From contig NZ_JAODBT010000002.1 in the NCBI RefSeq assembly GCF_027497995.1, forward strand, positions 248,001-312,000: 64,000 nt of DNA. The letters run 5' to 3'. The notes beneath the pieces are model-generated. The model was not told the origin of the DNA. It saw only the letters and a list, made by a program, of their open reading frames with translations, and did not search any database. Source of the stretch: Stenotrophomonas sp. Iso1 (GTDB lineage: Bacteria > Pseudomonadota > Gammaproteobacteria > Xanthomonadales > Xanthomonadaceae). Positions 45,065-54,133 of the stretch are shown here, one piece after another (position 1 is the stretch's first letter; every line of letters starts with the position of its first letter). Both the position numbers and the translations under genes were made by a program.

Positions 45065-45090
45065 GGGCAGGATTCGATTGAAAGGCAGCT

Positions 45091-46287
45091 TCAGGCATGT
45101 GGCAGGCGGGCGATGGCAGTCTGGGTGATGTGGCGGGCCTGGTCATCGGCCGCCAGCAAGGCGTCCAGTGTATCGGCCGCTACGTTGGGTAGGGTGGACA
45201 GGGTGTGCTCCACCAGTGCCGGGATCGACAGGAAGCCTATGCGGCCCTGAAGAAACGCTGAAACGGCCACTTCATTGGCGGCGTTTAGGATGGCCGGGGC
45301 GCTGCCGCCGGCCTCCATTGCCTGCCAGGCCAGGCGCAGGCAGGGGAAGGCTTCAAGGTCTGGGGCTTCAAAATCGAGCCGGCCGTGATTGAGTAGATCC
45401 AGCCCGGAAACCCCCGATTCGATGCGCTGCGGCCAGCCCAGGCCAACGGCCAGGGTGGTGCGCATGTCCGGCAAACCCATCTGTGCAAGCGTTGAGCCGT
45501 CGATGAACTCGACCAGCGAATGCACCAGACTTTGCGGGTGAACCAACACGTCAATGCGCGAACCCTGCACGTTGAACAGATGATGGGCCTCGATGACCTC
45601 CAGGCCTTTGTTCATCAACGTCGCCGAATCCACCGAGATCTTCGGCCCCATCGACCACTTCGGGTGGGCAACGGCCTGTGCCGGTGTTACGGCTTCCAGG
45701 TCGCTGCGGCAGCGCCCTCGGAACGGACCGCCGGAGGCTGTGAGGATGATCCGGCGGACACCGGCTTCCAGGCTGGCATCGCGCGAACGCAGGCACTGGA
45801 AGATGGCGTTGTGTTCGCTGTCGATCGGGATGATCTCGGCCCCGGCTGCAGCGGCTTCGCGGGTGAGCAGCTCACCGGCCAGTACCAGCGCCTCTTTGTT
45901 GGCCAGCAGCAAGCGCTTGCCGGCGCGGGCGGCGGCAAGCGTGGAAGACAGCCCGGCGGCGCCGACGATGGCAGCCACCACGGTGTCGCAGTGTTCGCTG
46001 GCCGCCAGCGCGTCGATGGCAGCGTGGCCGGCGTGAGGCTGGGTACTTAGTCCGGCGTCGGCCAAGCCATCGCGCAGGCGCGCGAACAGGCTGGGGTCGG
46101 CAATGACGGCGTGATCGGGGCGGTGCGTATGGCATAGCGCGATCAGCGCATCCACATTGCTGCCGGCTGCCAGCACGCTGGCGCGCATCAACCCGGGGTG
46201 ACGGGCAATGACATCCAGCGTGGAGGTGCCGATGGAGCCGGTGGCCCCCAGGATGGCGACCTGGCGTAAGCGAGAAAAGGTGGCCAT
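45091..46287 (-). CDS. dxr: 1-deoxy-D-xylulose-5-phosphate reductoisomerase
   Basis: A 398-residue second enzyme of the MEP isoprenoid pathway. The NADPH-binding [44 protein letters not shown] and the metal/substrate segment [11 protein letters not shown], then [20 protein letters not shown], are all conserved. The start at 46287 follows the cdsA stop by one base. The block's supply of undecaprenyl and isoprenoid precursors fits the neighbouring uppS. Confidence 0.97.
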   Translation of the reverse strand: MATFSRLRQVAILGATGSIGTSTLDVIARHPGLMRASVLAAGSNVDALIALCHTHRPDHAVIADPSLFARLRDGLADAGLSTQPHAGHAAIDALAASEHCDTVVAAIVGAAGLSSTLAAARAGKRLLLANKEALVLAGELLTREAAAAGAEIIPIDSEHNAIFQCLRSRDASLEAGVRRIILTASGGPFRGRCRSDLEAVTPAQAVAHPKWSMGPKISVDSATLMNKGLEVIEAHHLFNVQGSRIDVLVHPQSLVHSLVEFIDGSTLAQMGLPDMRTTLAVGLGWPQRIESGVSGLDLLNHGRLDFEAPDLEAFPCLRLAWQAMEAGGSAPAILNAANEVAVSAFLQGRIGFLSIPALVEHTLSTLPNVAADTLDALLAADDQARHITQTAIARLPHA

Positions 46288-46288
46288 G

Positions 46289-47110
46289 TCAGAAACCGAA
46301 GATTTCCTTGCCCAATGCGAACACCGGGAGCGCAGCCAGCACGCCGTCGATGCGGTCCAGCACGCCGCCATGGCCCGGGATCACATTGCCCGAATCCTTG
46401 GCGCCGGCGTGGCGCTTGAGCAGGCTTTCAAAGAGATCGCCCAGTACCGAAGCCAGCACCGCGACCGCTGCGACCAGCATCAGCGAGCCGAAATCGGAGG
46501 CTTGCACGCCGGCCAACCAGCCGAGTCCACCAGCAACGATCAAGCCGGCAACCAGCCCGCCAAGCACGCCTTCAATGGTCTTGTTGGGGCTGATGCGCGG
46601 CGCCAGTTTGTGTTTGCCAAAGGCGCGGCCAGCAAAGTACGCGCCGGAATCGGCGGCCCAGACCAGCATCAAAGCGGTCAGCAGCCACAGGTGGCCATTG
46701 GGCTCGGCGGCATGCAATAGCACCAATGCCGCCCAAGCGGGAACGATCGCCAAGGTGCCGGCGGCAAGTTTAAGCATGCGCGCGCTGCTTTCATCGTGGG
46801 CGCCGAAGTTGAAATAGCGTAGCCACAGCAATGCCAGCAACCAGAACGCGACGCCGACCAGGGCGGCCAACTGGAACAACACCAGGCTGCCCATCGACGT
46901 CCACACCATCAGCACCATCAGCAGCAGGTTCAGCGCGAGCAATACGGTGCGCGGCAGGCCGTCCACCCCGGTGAGCTTGAGCCACTCCCACAGGCCGGTC
47001 AGGAACACCAGCGCGGCGGCGGCGGCCAGCCATTGGGTGGGCAGGAACAGGATCGCGCAGATGGCCACCGGGGCCATGATGAGTGCTGCAATCACGCGAG
47101 TTTTGGTCAT
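46289..47110 (-). CDS. cdsA: Phosphatidate cytidylyltransferase
   Basis: A 273-residue integral membrane enzyme making CDP-diacylglycerol for phospholipid synthesis. Multiple transmembrane helices are followed by the C-terminal CDP-alcohol signature, [17 protein letters not shown] and [20 protein letters not shown]. The ATG overlaps the uppS stop by four bases (ATGA). Confidence 0.96.
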   Translation of the reverse strand: MTKTRVIAALIMAPVAICAILFLPTQWLAAAAALVFLTGLWEWLKLTGVDGLPRTVLLALNLLLMVLMVWTSMGSLVLFQLAALVGVAFWLLALLWLRYFNFGAHDESSARMLKLAAGTLAIVPAWAALVLLHAAEPNGHLWLLTALMLVWAADSGAYFAGRAFGKHKLAPRISPNKTIEGVLGGLVAGLIVAGGLGWLAGVQASDFGSLMLVAAVAVLASVLGDLFESLLKRHAGAKDSGNVIPGHGGVLDRIDGVLAALPVFALGKEIFGF

Positions 47111-47868
47111 GGATGTGCGCTCTGGGTCGCGTTGGCAGCGATCTGGGCACTGGTCAGGCCGAAGCGGCGTTCGCGCCCGGCGTAGTCATCCAATGCCTGT
47201 TGAAGGATGGCCGCATCGAGGTCCGGCCACAGCACCTCGGTGAACCACAGTTCGGTGTACGCCAGTTGCCACAGCAGGAAGTTGCTGATGCGGGTGTCGC
47301 CGCCAGTGCGGATGAACAGATCCGGCGGCGGTATATCCGCCAGTGCGACATGACTGCCAAGCAGTTCTTCGTCGATCTGCTCTGGCTTGAGAGTGCCGGC
47401 GGCGACCCTCTCGGCCAGCGTCCGTGCCGCCAGGGCAATGTCCTGACGACCACCATAACTGGCGGCAATGGCCAAGGTCATGGCGCTGTTGTTCTGGGTG
47501 CGTTGCTCGGCCTTGTGCATGCGCTGAACGATGCCGGCAGCAAAACGCGAGCGGTCTCCGATGAAGCGCACACGCACACCGCGGCGGTGGAGTTCCTCCA
47601 CCTCGCGGTCCAGTGCGCCGAGGAACAGCTTCATCAGCGAATCCACTTCTTCCTGTGGCCTTCCCCAGTTTTCACTGGAGAACGCGAACAGGGTCAGTGC
47701 GCCGATGCCGTGGTCAAGGCAGAAGTCGATCGTGCGGTTGACCGCGCGCGCACCGGCCCGGTGGCCGATCATGCGCGGCCTCCGGCGTTGCTGCGCCCAA
47801 CGGCCATTGCCATCCATGATGATGGCAATGTGCTCCGGCAGGCGCGGTGCGGGTGTGTCGGTGGACAT
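47107..47868 (-). CDS. uppS: Undecaprenyl diphosphate synthase
   Basis: A 253-residue cis-prenyltransferase producing the C55 carrier lipid for peptidoglycan and O-antigen. Signature: HIAIIMDGNGRWAQQRRRPR with the catalytic Asp, LTLFAFSSENWGRP, and the C-terminal DLFIRTGGDTRISNFLLWQ. ATG 47868 is preferred; a GTG four codons upstream is possible. The stop overlaps cdsA. Confidence 0.96.
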   Translation of the reverse strand: MSTDTPAPRLPEHIAIIMDGNGRWAQQRRRPRMIGHRAGARAVNRTIDFCLDHGIGALTLFAFSSENWGRPQEEVDSLMKLFLGALDREVEELHRRGVRVRFIGDRSRFAAGIVQRMHKAEQRTQNNSAMTLAIAASYGGRQDIALAARTLAERVAAGTLKPEQIDEELLGSHVALADIPPPDLFIRTGGDTRISNFLLWQLAYTELWFTEVLWPDLDAAILQQALDDYAGRERRFGLTSAQIAANATQSAHP

Positions 47869-47883
47869 GACAGGCAGCACCCG

Positions 47884-48441
47884 TCAGACCGCCATCAGTT
47901 CCTGTTCTTTCAGCTTGACCACATCGTCGACGTCCTTGATCGCCTTATCGGTCAGCTTCTGGATGTCGTCCTGCGTGCGGCGGTCGTCGTCCTCGGTGAT
48001 GGCCTTGTCCTTGAGCAGCTTGGCTACTTCCTGATTGGCATCACGACGGATGTTGCGAATGCTGACCTTGGTCTCTTCGCCTTCCTTGCCCACTGACTTG
48101 GCCAGCTCTTTACGACGCTCTTCAGTGAGCGGCGGCAGGTTCAGGCGGATCACGGTGCCCACAGTGGTAGGGGTGATGCCGATGTCGGAAGCATAGATGG
48201 CCTTCTCAACTTCCTTGATCATGCCCTTGTCGAACAGCGTGATGACCAGCGAGCGGCCCTCAGAGACGCTGATGCTGGCAACCTGGTTCAGGGGCGTGTC
48301 AGTGCCGTAGGCCTTGACCTTGATGCCGTCCAGCAGCGCCGGAGAGGCGCGGCCGGTACGGATGGTGGTGAGGGTGTGACGCAGAGCGTCGAGGCTTTTT
48401 GTCATGCGCGTTTGCGCATTGGTTTTGATGTCGTTGATCAT
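47884..48441 (-). CDS. frr: Ribosome recycling factor
   Basis: A 185-residue RRF. Conserved motifs include LTTIRTGRASPALLDGIKV, TPLNQVASISVSEGRSLVI and the C-terminal coiled-coil helices (ETKVSIRNIRRDANQEVAKL). With EF-G it splits post-termination ribosomes. It follows pyrH after 78 bases and precedes uppS by 15. Confidence 0.98.
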   Translation of the reverse strand: MINDIKTNAQTRMTKSLDALRHTLTTIRTGRASPALLDGIKVKAYGTDTPLNQVASISVSEGRSLVITLFDKGMIKEVEKAIYASDIGITPTTVGTVIRLNLPPLTEERRKELAKSVGKEGEETKVSIRNIRRDANQEVAKLLKDKAITEDDDRRTQDDIQKLTDKAIKDVDDVVKLKEQELMAV

Positions 48442-48519
48442 CGCCGGAATCCTTGATGGTGCTGGAACCGGCCGATTATAGGCGAAGAGCCCTCTCCACC
48501 GGGCCGGAACCTGAGAAGG

Positions 48520-49248
48520 TCAGTGGTTGTCGCGGCCGTGGACCAGGGTGCCGATGTTTTCGCCGTGCAGGATTTTCAGCAATTCGCCCGGCTGGCCCAT
48601 GTCGAACACGCGCATCGGCAGGTCGCTGTCACGGGCCAGCGCAAAGGCAGCTGTGTCCATCACTTCCAGGCCCTGCTTGATGACCTGGTCGTAAGTGAGG
48701 CTGTCATAGCGGACTGCGTCGTCGTACTTGTTCGGGTCCTTGTCGTAGACGCCGTCAACCTTGGTGGCCTTCAACAGCAGGTCGGCGCCGATTTCAATGG
48801 CGCGCAGTGCTGCGCCGGAATCGGTGGTGAAGAAGGGGCTGCCGACGCCGGCAGCGAAAATCACCAGGCGGCCTTTTTCCAGATGGCGGATGGCGCGGCG
48901 GCGGATGTAGTCCTCGCACACGTCGTTGATCTTGATGGCGCTCATCACGCGGGCCTTGGCACCGAGTTTTTCCAGTGCATCCTGCATGGCCAGTGCATTG
49001 ATCACGGTGGCCAACATGCCCATCTGGTCGCCGGTGACGCGGTCCATGCCGCCTGCGGCCAAGCCAGCGCCGCGGAAGATATTGCCGCCGCCGATCACCA
49101 GCGCCACTTCGGCGCCTGCCTGCTGGGCCTCGATGACTTCACGGGCCAGGCGGTTGATGATCTTGGGGTCGATGCCGTAGTCCTCATCTCCCATCAGCGC
49201 CTCCCCGGAAACTTTCAGAAGGATGCGTTGGTAGGCGAGTTTGGACAT
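48520..49248 (-). CDS. pyrH: UMP kinase
   Basis: A 242-residue bacterial UMP kinase of the amino-acid kinase fold ([14 protein letters not shown] start, [15 protein letters not shown] phosphate-binding loop, [20 protein letters not shown]). It phosphorylates UMP to UDP and is usually controlled by GTP/UTP. The start at 49248 matches the family; residues encoded further upstream are not protein-like. It is separated from tsf by the HDOD-GGDEF gene. Confidence 0.97.
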   Translation of the reverse strand: MSKLAYQRILLKVSGEALMGDEDYGIDPKIINRLAREVIEAQQAGAEVALVIGGGNIFRGAGLAAGGMDRVTGDQMGMLATVINALAMQDALEKLGAKARVMSAIKINDVCEDYIRRRAIRHLEKGRLVIFAAGVGSPFFTTDSGAALRAIEIGADLLLKATKVDGVYDKDPNKYDDAVRYDSLTYDQVIKQGLEVMDTAAFALARDSDLPMRVFDMGQPGELLKILHGENIGTLVHGRDNH

Positions 49249-49309
49249 GACGATCTCTATGGCTGGAAAACGCGGGAAGTCTAACGGAAGCAGCGGTTCC
49301 CGGTCAGAG

Positions 49310-49335
49310 CTTTTGTTGCAATGCCGCAACAAAAG
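49310..49335 (-). terminator. Hairpin terminator after the HDOD-GGDEF gene
   Basis: Perfect 10-bp arms (cttttgttgc / gcaacaaaag) with a 6-base loop. On the minus strand it lies 21 bases past the HDOD-GGDEF stop codon and 62 before the pyrH start, so pyrH probably has its own promoter or depends on partial read-through. Confidence 0.6.
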
Positions 49336-49356
49336 ACCATGTTTCCGGCACTTGGT

Positions 49357-50862
49357 TCAGCAATTGGTGGGTTGCGACTCGGGCGCGCGGGCAATAACGC
49401 GGTTGCGGCCCAGGCTTTTGGAGCGGTAGAGCACGTCATCGGCGGCCTTGAGCAGATCGCGCATGTCGGCGAACCGTTCGTAGATGCCATGGGTGGCAAC
49501 GCCTGCGGAGAACGTAATGTGCAGTGGTGCATTGGCGACGGTGACCATCGGGGTGTGGGCGATGGCGCCCAGTACCCGGCGGATGACGTCCACGGCCGTC
49601 TGCTGATTGGTGCTGGGGAACAGCACCACAAACTCTTCGCCCCCAAAGCGGGCAACAGTGTCCGAGCCGCGCAGGTGGGACTGTAGGCGGCTGGCGAAGG
49701 CCTGCAGTACCTGATCGCCCACCAGATGGCCGTGCTGGTCGTTGATCTTTTTGAAGTCGTCCAGGTCGATGAACGCGACCGATAAAGGGCGGTCAGGGTG
49801 GCTGGCGTGGGTGAATTCCTGCTCCAGCACGACTTCTAGCTGCCGACGGTTGAGTACGCCGGTCAGTGCGTCCAAATGCGCTTGTTCGGCCAGCCGGCGG
49901 GCTTGCTGTTCATAGTGGTCGGCGCGGCGCTCCCACGCCGAGGCGTCCTGCAACTGGCGCAGGTTGCGCAGCGCGATCAGTTCGCTGGCGTGATCCAGTA
50001 GATAAGTGACGCGCGCGGGCGAGGGCACCGGGACATCAAACAATGCACTGATTTCAGGCAGCATCTGGCTCATTTGCTGCAGGACCTGGTCAAAGCGCGC
50101 GCTGTCCATGCCCAGGTCTTCGTACACCATGCGCAGCGCATCTTCACGCGCAGCATCGGCGTCTTCGGCCAGCCAGATGTTGGCCACATAGCCGGAAAGG
50201 ACGACACAGCGTTCAAAAAGATCGGCCGCTTCGGCCGGTGCCTCGCTGTGGCTGATGGCATCGACAAGGAAGCGGGGCAGGCCCCATTGCTCGCACAGAT
50301 TTGCACCCACGTCGGCGTGGCTGCAGCCCAGTGTGCTGCGTTCGCGCGCCAGAAGTTCGTCATTGCTGGCGCTGCCGGCAAGCAGTTCCGGATAGTCGTT
50401 GGGGTGGATCTGCAGCAGGGTAAGGATGCCGATGTCCTGCAGTAGGCCGGCCAACATCAGCTCCTCAACGCGGCGCACACCGCAGGACAAGCCCAGGTAG
50501 CGTGCCGCCAGCGCGCTGAGGATGCTGCGGCGCCAAACCGCATTGTGCAGCTGTGCATGGCGCTCGTCGTCGTGCAGGGCACGGGCCAGGCTGAAGCCCA
50601 GCGACAGTTGCAGCGTTGCGTTGAGGCCCAGCATCGTCAGTGCCTGGCCGAGGTTTTCGATGCGGCGGCGGCTGGCATAAAGCGGCGAGTTGGCGATGCG
50701 CATCATGCGTGCGCTCAGGCTCATGTCCAGGGCGATGACGTCGGCGGCACTGGCGATGTCTGTTTCCGGATCCTGTGCCAGCTCAATCAGGCGCACCGCA
50801 ACGGCGGGCGGTGAGGGCAGGTTTCGACAGAGGGACAGTGCTGCGGTGAGCTCGGGGGACAT
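49357..50862 (-). CDS. HDOD-GGDEF signalling protein
   Basis: A 501-residue soluble protein. The first ~240 residues form an HDOD domain (LPSPPAVAVRLIELAQDPET, MLAGLLQDIGILTLLQIHP region), a catalytically degenerate HD relative. A helical linker precedes a full GGDEF domain with LDALTGVLNRR, FGGEEF and an intact inhibitory RGSD (RxxD) motif, so cyclic di-GMP synthesis with feedback control is likely. ATG 50898 is an alternative start adding 12 residues. It is inserted between tsf and pyrH and flanked by terminators. Confidence 0.85.
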   Translation of the reverse strand: MSPELTAALSLCRNLPSPPAVAVRLIELAQDPETDIASAADVIALDMSLSARMMRIANSPLYASRRRIENLGQALTMLGLNATLQLSLGFSLARALHDDERHAQLHNAVWRRSILSALAARYLGLSCGVRRVEELMLAGLLQDIGILTLLQIHPNDYPELLAGSASNDELLARERSTLGCSHADVGANLCEQWGLPRFLVDAISHSEAPAEAADLFERCVVLSGYVANIWLAEDADAAREDALRMVYEDLGMDSARFDQVLQQMSQMLPEISALFDVPVPSPARVTYLLDHASELIALRNLRQLQDASAWERRADHYEQQARRLAEQAHLDALTGVLNRRQLEVVLEQEFTHASHPDRPLSVAFIDLDDFKKINDQHGHLVGDQVLQAFASRLQSHLRGSDTVARFGGEEFVVLFPSTNQQTAVDVIRRVLGAIAHTPMVTVANAPLHITFSAGVATHGIYERFADMRDLLKAADDVLYRSKSLGRNRVIARAPESQPTNC

Positions 50863-50978
50863 GTCTGTAATGCGGGCGGCAGTGGCCCAAGAATACATGC
50901 ACGACCCGAATATAAAAGGGGCGTCACAGTTTGCTTTCAATTGATGCGGTGTACGGTGCTGCTCCGGGCGTGAGCTGC

Positions 50979-51014
50979 AAAAAAGAAGCCGCGGATATCC
51001 GCGGCTTCTTTTGG
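50979..51014 (-). terminator. Strong intrinsic terminator of rpsB-tsf
   Basis: Fourteen-base arms (aaaagaagccgcgg / ccgcggcttctttt) around ATAT, followed on the minus strand by T. It lies 22 bases past the tsf stop codon. Confidence 0.9.
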
Positions 51015-51036
51015 GTGTTGCTGGACGCTGGCAGGA

Positions 51037-51915
51037 TTAGACCTGCATCGCCTTGGCAACTTCGGCGGCGTAGTCTTCCACCACCTTTTCGATGCCTTCG
51101 CCAACAGCCAGGCGCTGGAAGCTGGCGACGTCGCCGCCGGCGGCCTTGAGGGCCTGCTCAACGGTCTTGTCGCTGTCCAGCACGTAGTTCTGGCCGTACA
51201 GGGTCACTTCGCTGACGATCTTGTTGATCTTGCCGCTGATGATCTTTTCCAGGATTTCAGCCGGCTTGGCCTTGTCCTTTTCGCTCATCTTGGCCAGCTC
51301 GATTTCCTTTTCCTTTGCAACAAACTCGGCCGGCACATCGGCAGCCTTGTTGTGCGGCGGGTTCATTGCAGCCACGTGCATGGCCAGGCCGTTGGCCAGT
51401 TCAGCGTTGCCGCCGACCAGGTCAACCAGTACGCCGATCTTGCCGTTGGAATGCACGTAGGCGCCGACGGTGTTGTTGCCGTCGATCTGCACCAGGCGAC
51501 GAATCTGGATGTTTTCACCCAGTTTCTGGATCGCGGTGGCACGGGTTTCTTCGATGGTCGCGCCGTTTTCCAGCTTGGCCGACTTCAGAGCTTCGGCATC
51601 GGCAGCGCCCGAGGCCAGGGCGGCAGCGGCGACGCTGTCCACGAATGCCTTGAAGTTGACGTCGTTGGCAACGAAGTCGGTTTCCGAGTTCACTTCGACC
51701 AGCACGGCCTTGCCGCCGTTTACGGCGACGCCGATACGGCCTTCAGCGGTGACGCGGTCGGACTTCTTGTCGGCCTTGGCAGCGCCAGACTTGCGCAGGG
51801 CTTCTGCCGCTGCGTCGATGTCGCCGTTGGTTTCCGACAGAGCCTTCTTGCACTCCATCATGCCGGCGCCGGTGCGCTCACGCAGTTCTTTGACCAGGGA
51901 AGCAGTGATTTCCAT
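51037..51915 (-). CDS. tsf: Translation elongation factor Ts
   Basis: A 292-residue EF-Ts, the nucleotide exchange factor for EF-Tu. The N-terminal UBA-like domain ([20 protein letters not shown]) and the core motif [19 protein letters not shown] are conserved. It follows rpsB with a 134-base gap containing a hairpin that may attenuate expression. Confidence 0.98.
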   Translation of the reverse strand: MEITASLVKELRERTGAGMMECKKALSETNGDIDAAAEALRKSGAAKADKKSDRVTAEGRIGVAVNGGKAVLVEVNSETDFVANDVNFKAFVDSVAAAALASGAADAEALKSAKLENGATIEETRATAIQKLGENIQIRRLVQIDGNNTVGAYVHSNGKIGVLVDLVGGNAELANGLAMHVAAMNPPHNKAADVPAEFVAKEKEIELAKMSEKDKAKPAEILEKIISGKINKIVSEVTLYGQNYVLDSDKTVEQALKAAGGDVASFQRLAVGEGIEKVVEDYAAEVAKAMQV

Positions 51916-51943
51916 GGAATTTCCTCACGAATAGAAAGGGGTA

Positions 51944-51964
51944 GGCCGGCAATGATTGCCGGCC
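51944..51964 (-). terminator. rpsB-tsf intercistronic hairpin
   Basis: ggccggcaa / ttgccggcc with a 3-base loop between rpsB and tsf; the T content after it on the minus strand is weak. A comparable partial terminator exists in the E. coli rpsB-tsf gap, so partial read-through is a reasonable inference. Confidence 0.55.
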
Positions 51965-52049
51965 CTTGTTACGTGGCCCTGTCAGTAGCCGGCGCCAGAT
52001 GGGGCCGGGGCAGGGGTGGCGGGCGCAGAGGCTGCGCCCGCCCGGTGCA

Positions 52050-52913
52050 TCAGGCCGAAGCCTCGTCGCCAGTCTTGGCAGCAGCAGCTTCGTCGCCGGT
52101 CTTGGCGGCAGCCTCGTCACCGGTCTTGGCGGCGGCGGTCTTCTTGATCGGTGCGCGGCGAGCCGGCTTGGCTTCGTCGGCAGCAACAGCGCCAGCGAAC
52201 TCGTCTTCGCGCACGGTGGCAGCGTTCGGAGCGGCAGCCTTACCTTCCAGCACGGCGTCAGCAGCAGCGCGGGCGTACAGCTGCACAGCGCGGATGGCGT
52301 CGTCGTTGCCCGGGATGGCGTAATCGACCAGTTCCGGGTTGTAGTTGGTGTCAACCACGGCAATCACCGGGATGCCAAGCTTCTTGGCTTCCTTGATGGC
52401 GATGTCTTCGTGGCCGATGTCGACGACGAAGATGGCGTCGGGCAGGCGGTTCATTTCCTTGATGCCGCCCAGCGAGGCTTCCAGCTTGTCGCGCTCGCGA
52501 CGCAGGCCCAGCACTTCGTGCTTGACCAGCTTCTCGAAGGAGCCGTCGGTTTCACCGGCTTCCAGTTCCTTCAGGCGGGCCACCGACTTCTTCACCGTGG
52601 CGAAGTTGGTCAGCGTGCCGCCCAGCCAACGCTGGTTCATGAACGGCATGTTGCAACGCTCGGCTTCTTCTTTGATGGATTCGCGTGCGCTGCGCTTGGT
52701 GCCCAGGAACAGGATGGTGCCGCGCTTCTGGGCAACGGACGAGATGAAGTTCATCGCATCGTTGAACAGCGGGACGGTCTTTTCCAGGTTGATGATGTGG
52801 ATCTTGCCGCGGGCGCCGAAGATGTACGGAGCCATCTTGGGGTTCCAATAACGGGTCTGGTGACCGAAATGGACGCCGGCTTCCAACATCTGACGCATGG
52901 TGATCTGGGGCAT
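52050..52913 (-). CDS. rpsB: 30S ribosomal protein S2 with repeated acidic tail
   Basis: A 287-residue S2 (E. coli about 241). The canonical core is complete, from [20 protein letters not shown] to a [13 protein letters not shown] region. The C-terminal ~45 residues are a low-complexity tail with three copies of a KTGDEA unit and Ala runs, from a DNA tandem repeat of about 24-27 bases. The tail is likely disordered. The start at 52913 is chosen by similarity. It is the first gene of the rpsB-tsf operon, with promoter at 53126-53155. Confidence 0.96.
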   Translation of the reverse strand: MPQITMRQMLEAGVHFGHQTRYWNPKMAPYIFGARGKIHIINLEKTVPLFNDAMNFISSVAQKRGTILFLGTKRSARESIKEEAERCNMPFMNQRWLGGTLTNFATVKKSVARLKELEAGETDGSFEKLVKHEVLGLRRERDKLEASLGGIKEMNRLPDAIFVVDIGHEDIAIKEAKKLGIPVIAVVDTNYNPELVDYAIPGNDDAIRAVQLYARAAADAVLEGKAAAPNAATVREDEFAGAVAADEAKPARRAPIKKTAAAKTGDEAAAKTGDEAAAAKTGDEASA

Positions 52914-53119
52914 TGCAAAACTCCTGACAGGGAACCGGTCGCCATGAAATAGGGGCGAACCCGCACTGAAGCGGTAGGTTCCGGGGTTGGGCTTCCCCTG
53001 CGCCTCCGTGGCCGAACCCTGGTGAACAGGGCACCCCGGCACGGATGGGGGCGAAGGGTGTGAATTCACCGGTGGCGCCCGGTGTGGGCGGAATTGGCAG
53101 GCCATTGGCCCAGCAAAGC
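52914..53119 (-). ncRNA. Putative structured rpsB leader (S2 autoregulatory)
   Basis: About 205 bases of untranslated leader between the inferred transcription start and the rpsB ATG. They contain nested GC hairpins, for example a ccctgtt...ccaggg stem near 53015-53032. In E. coli and relatives S2 represses its own operon by binding the rpsB leader, so the same role is proposed here by analogy. No tool-based alignment was possible. Confidence 0.45.
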
Positions 53120-53125
53120 CGGCGA

Positions 53126-53155
53126 AGTATAGCGGGGAGAGGGCGTTGGCTGCAA
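53126..53155 (-). promoter_or_regulatory. Promoter of rpsB-tsf
   Basis: On the minus strand TTGCAG (53150-53155) and TATACT (53126-53131) are separated by 18 bases, close to sigma-70 consensus. The expected start is near 53119, which gives a long leader before rpsB. Confidence 0.7.
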
Positions 53156-53321
53156 ACTGCGGGCGACGGAGCAGCGAGGCGGGGTGGTCCGGCGGATTTA
53201 TTGGCCGTTCTGGGGCGATCTGACGACGGCCGGTTTGGCGCGGACCCCGTAAGCCTTCTCCTGGCGCCCGGCTGGCTGTTGGGATGCAGGGGCGCTTCAA
53301 TGGGTTCAATAAAGTGAAAGG

Positions 53322-53350
53322 TTCAGCGATTCACCCAAATGGGCGATAAT
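53322..53350 (+). promoter_or_regulatory. Candidate promoter of map giving a leaderless transcript
   Basis: TTCAGC (53322-53327), a 17-base spacer, then GATAAT (53345-53350) six bases before the map ATG at 53357. The transcript would start at the A of the ATG. No Shine-Dalgarno sequence is visible before the ATG, which supports leaderless translation. Confidence 0.5.
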
Positions 53351-53356
53351 CGGCAG

Positions 53357-54133
53357 ATGGCAATCCAACTGAAAACCCCCGAAGAAATCGAAAAGATGCG
53401 CATCGCTGGCCGCCTGGCGGCTGAGGTGCTCGACATCGTCGCCCCTCACGTCAAGCCCGGTGTCACCACCGAAGAGCTGGATCGCATCTGCCATGACCAC
53501 ATTATCAATGTGCAAGGTGCGATTCCGGCCAACGTGGGCTACCGCGGGTTCCCCAAGACCGTATGTGCCTCGGTCAACAACGTCATCTGCCACGGCATTC
53601 CCAGCGAAGCCAAGGTGTTGAAGGATGGGGACATCGTCAATATCGATGTAACCGTCATCAAGGACGGTTGGCATGGTGATACCAGTCGCATGTATTACGT
53701 CGGCACGCCCTCGGTGATGGCAAAGCGCTTGGTGGAAACCACCAAGGAAGCCATGTGGCGCGGCATCCGTGCGGTCAAGCCGGGTGCAACGCTGGGTGAC
53801 GTGGGCCACGCAATCCAGGAATACGCCGAGTCCGAGCGCTTCAGCGTGGTGCGCGAGTACTGCGGCCATGGCATCGGCAAGGTCTACCACGACGAACCAC
53901 AGGTGCTGCATTACGGCCGTCCGGGCCAGGGCCTGGTGCTCAAGGCTGGCATGACCTTCACCATCGAGCCGATGATCAATGAAGGCACCCGATACACCAA
54001 GGTGCTACCCGATGGTTGGACCGTGGTGACCAAGGACCGCAAGCTCTCGGCGCAGTGGGAACACATGATCGCGGTGACCGAAGACGGCGTGGAAGTGCTG
54101 ACGCTGTCGCCTGCCGAATCCGCGCAGGCATGA
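53357..54133 (+). CDS. map: Methionine aminopeptidase, type I
   Basis: A 258-residue enzyme that removes N-terminal Met. The metal-binding Asp, Asp, His, Glu, Glu pattern is seen in IVNIDVTVIKDGWHGDTSRM, the GHGIGKVYHDEP segment and FTIEPMINEGTRY. The start at 53357 matches the family; an upstream GTG-like codon is rejected. The stop overlaps the glnD ATG by four bases (ATGA). It is divergent from rpsB across a 440-base region. Confidence 0.97.
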   Translation: MAIQLKTPEEIEKMRIAGRLAAEVLDIVAPHVKPGVTTEELDRICHDHIINVQGAIPANVGYRGFPKTVCASVNNVICHGIPSEAKVLKDGDIVNIDVTVIKDGWHGDTSRMYYVGTPSVMAKRLVETTKEAMWRGIRAVKPGATLGDVGHAIQEYAESERFSVVREYCGHGIGKVYHDEPQVLHYGRPGQGLVLKAGMTFTIEPMINEGTRYTKVLPDGWTVVTKDRKLSAQWEHMIAVTEDGVEVLTLSPAESAQA

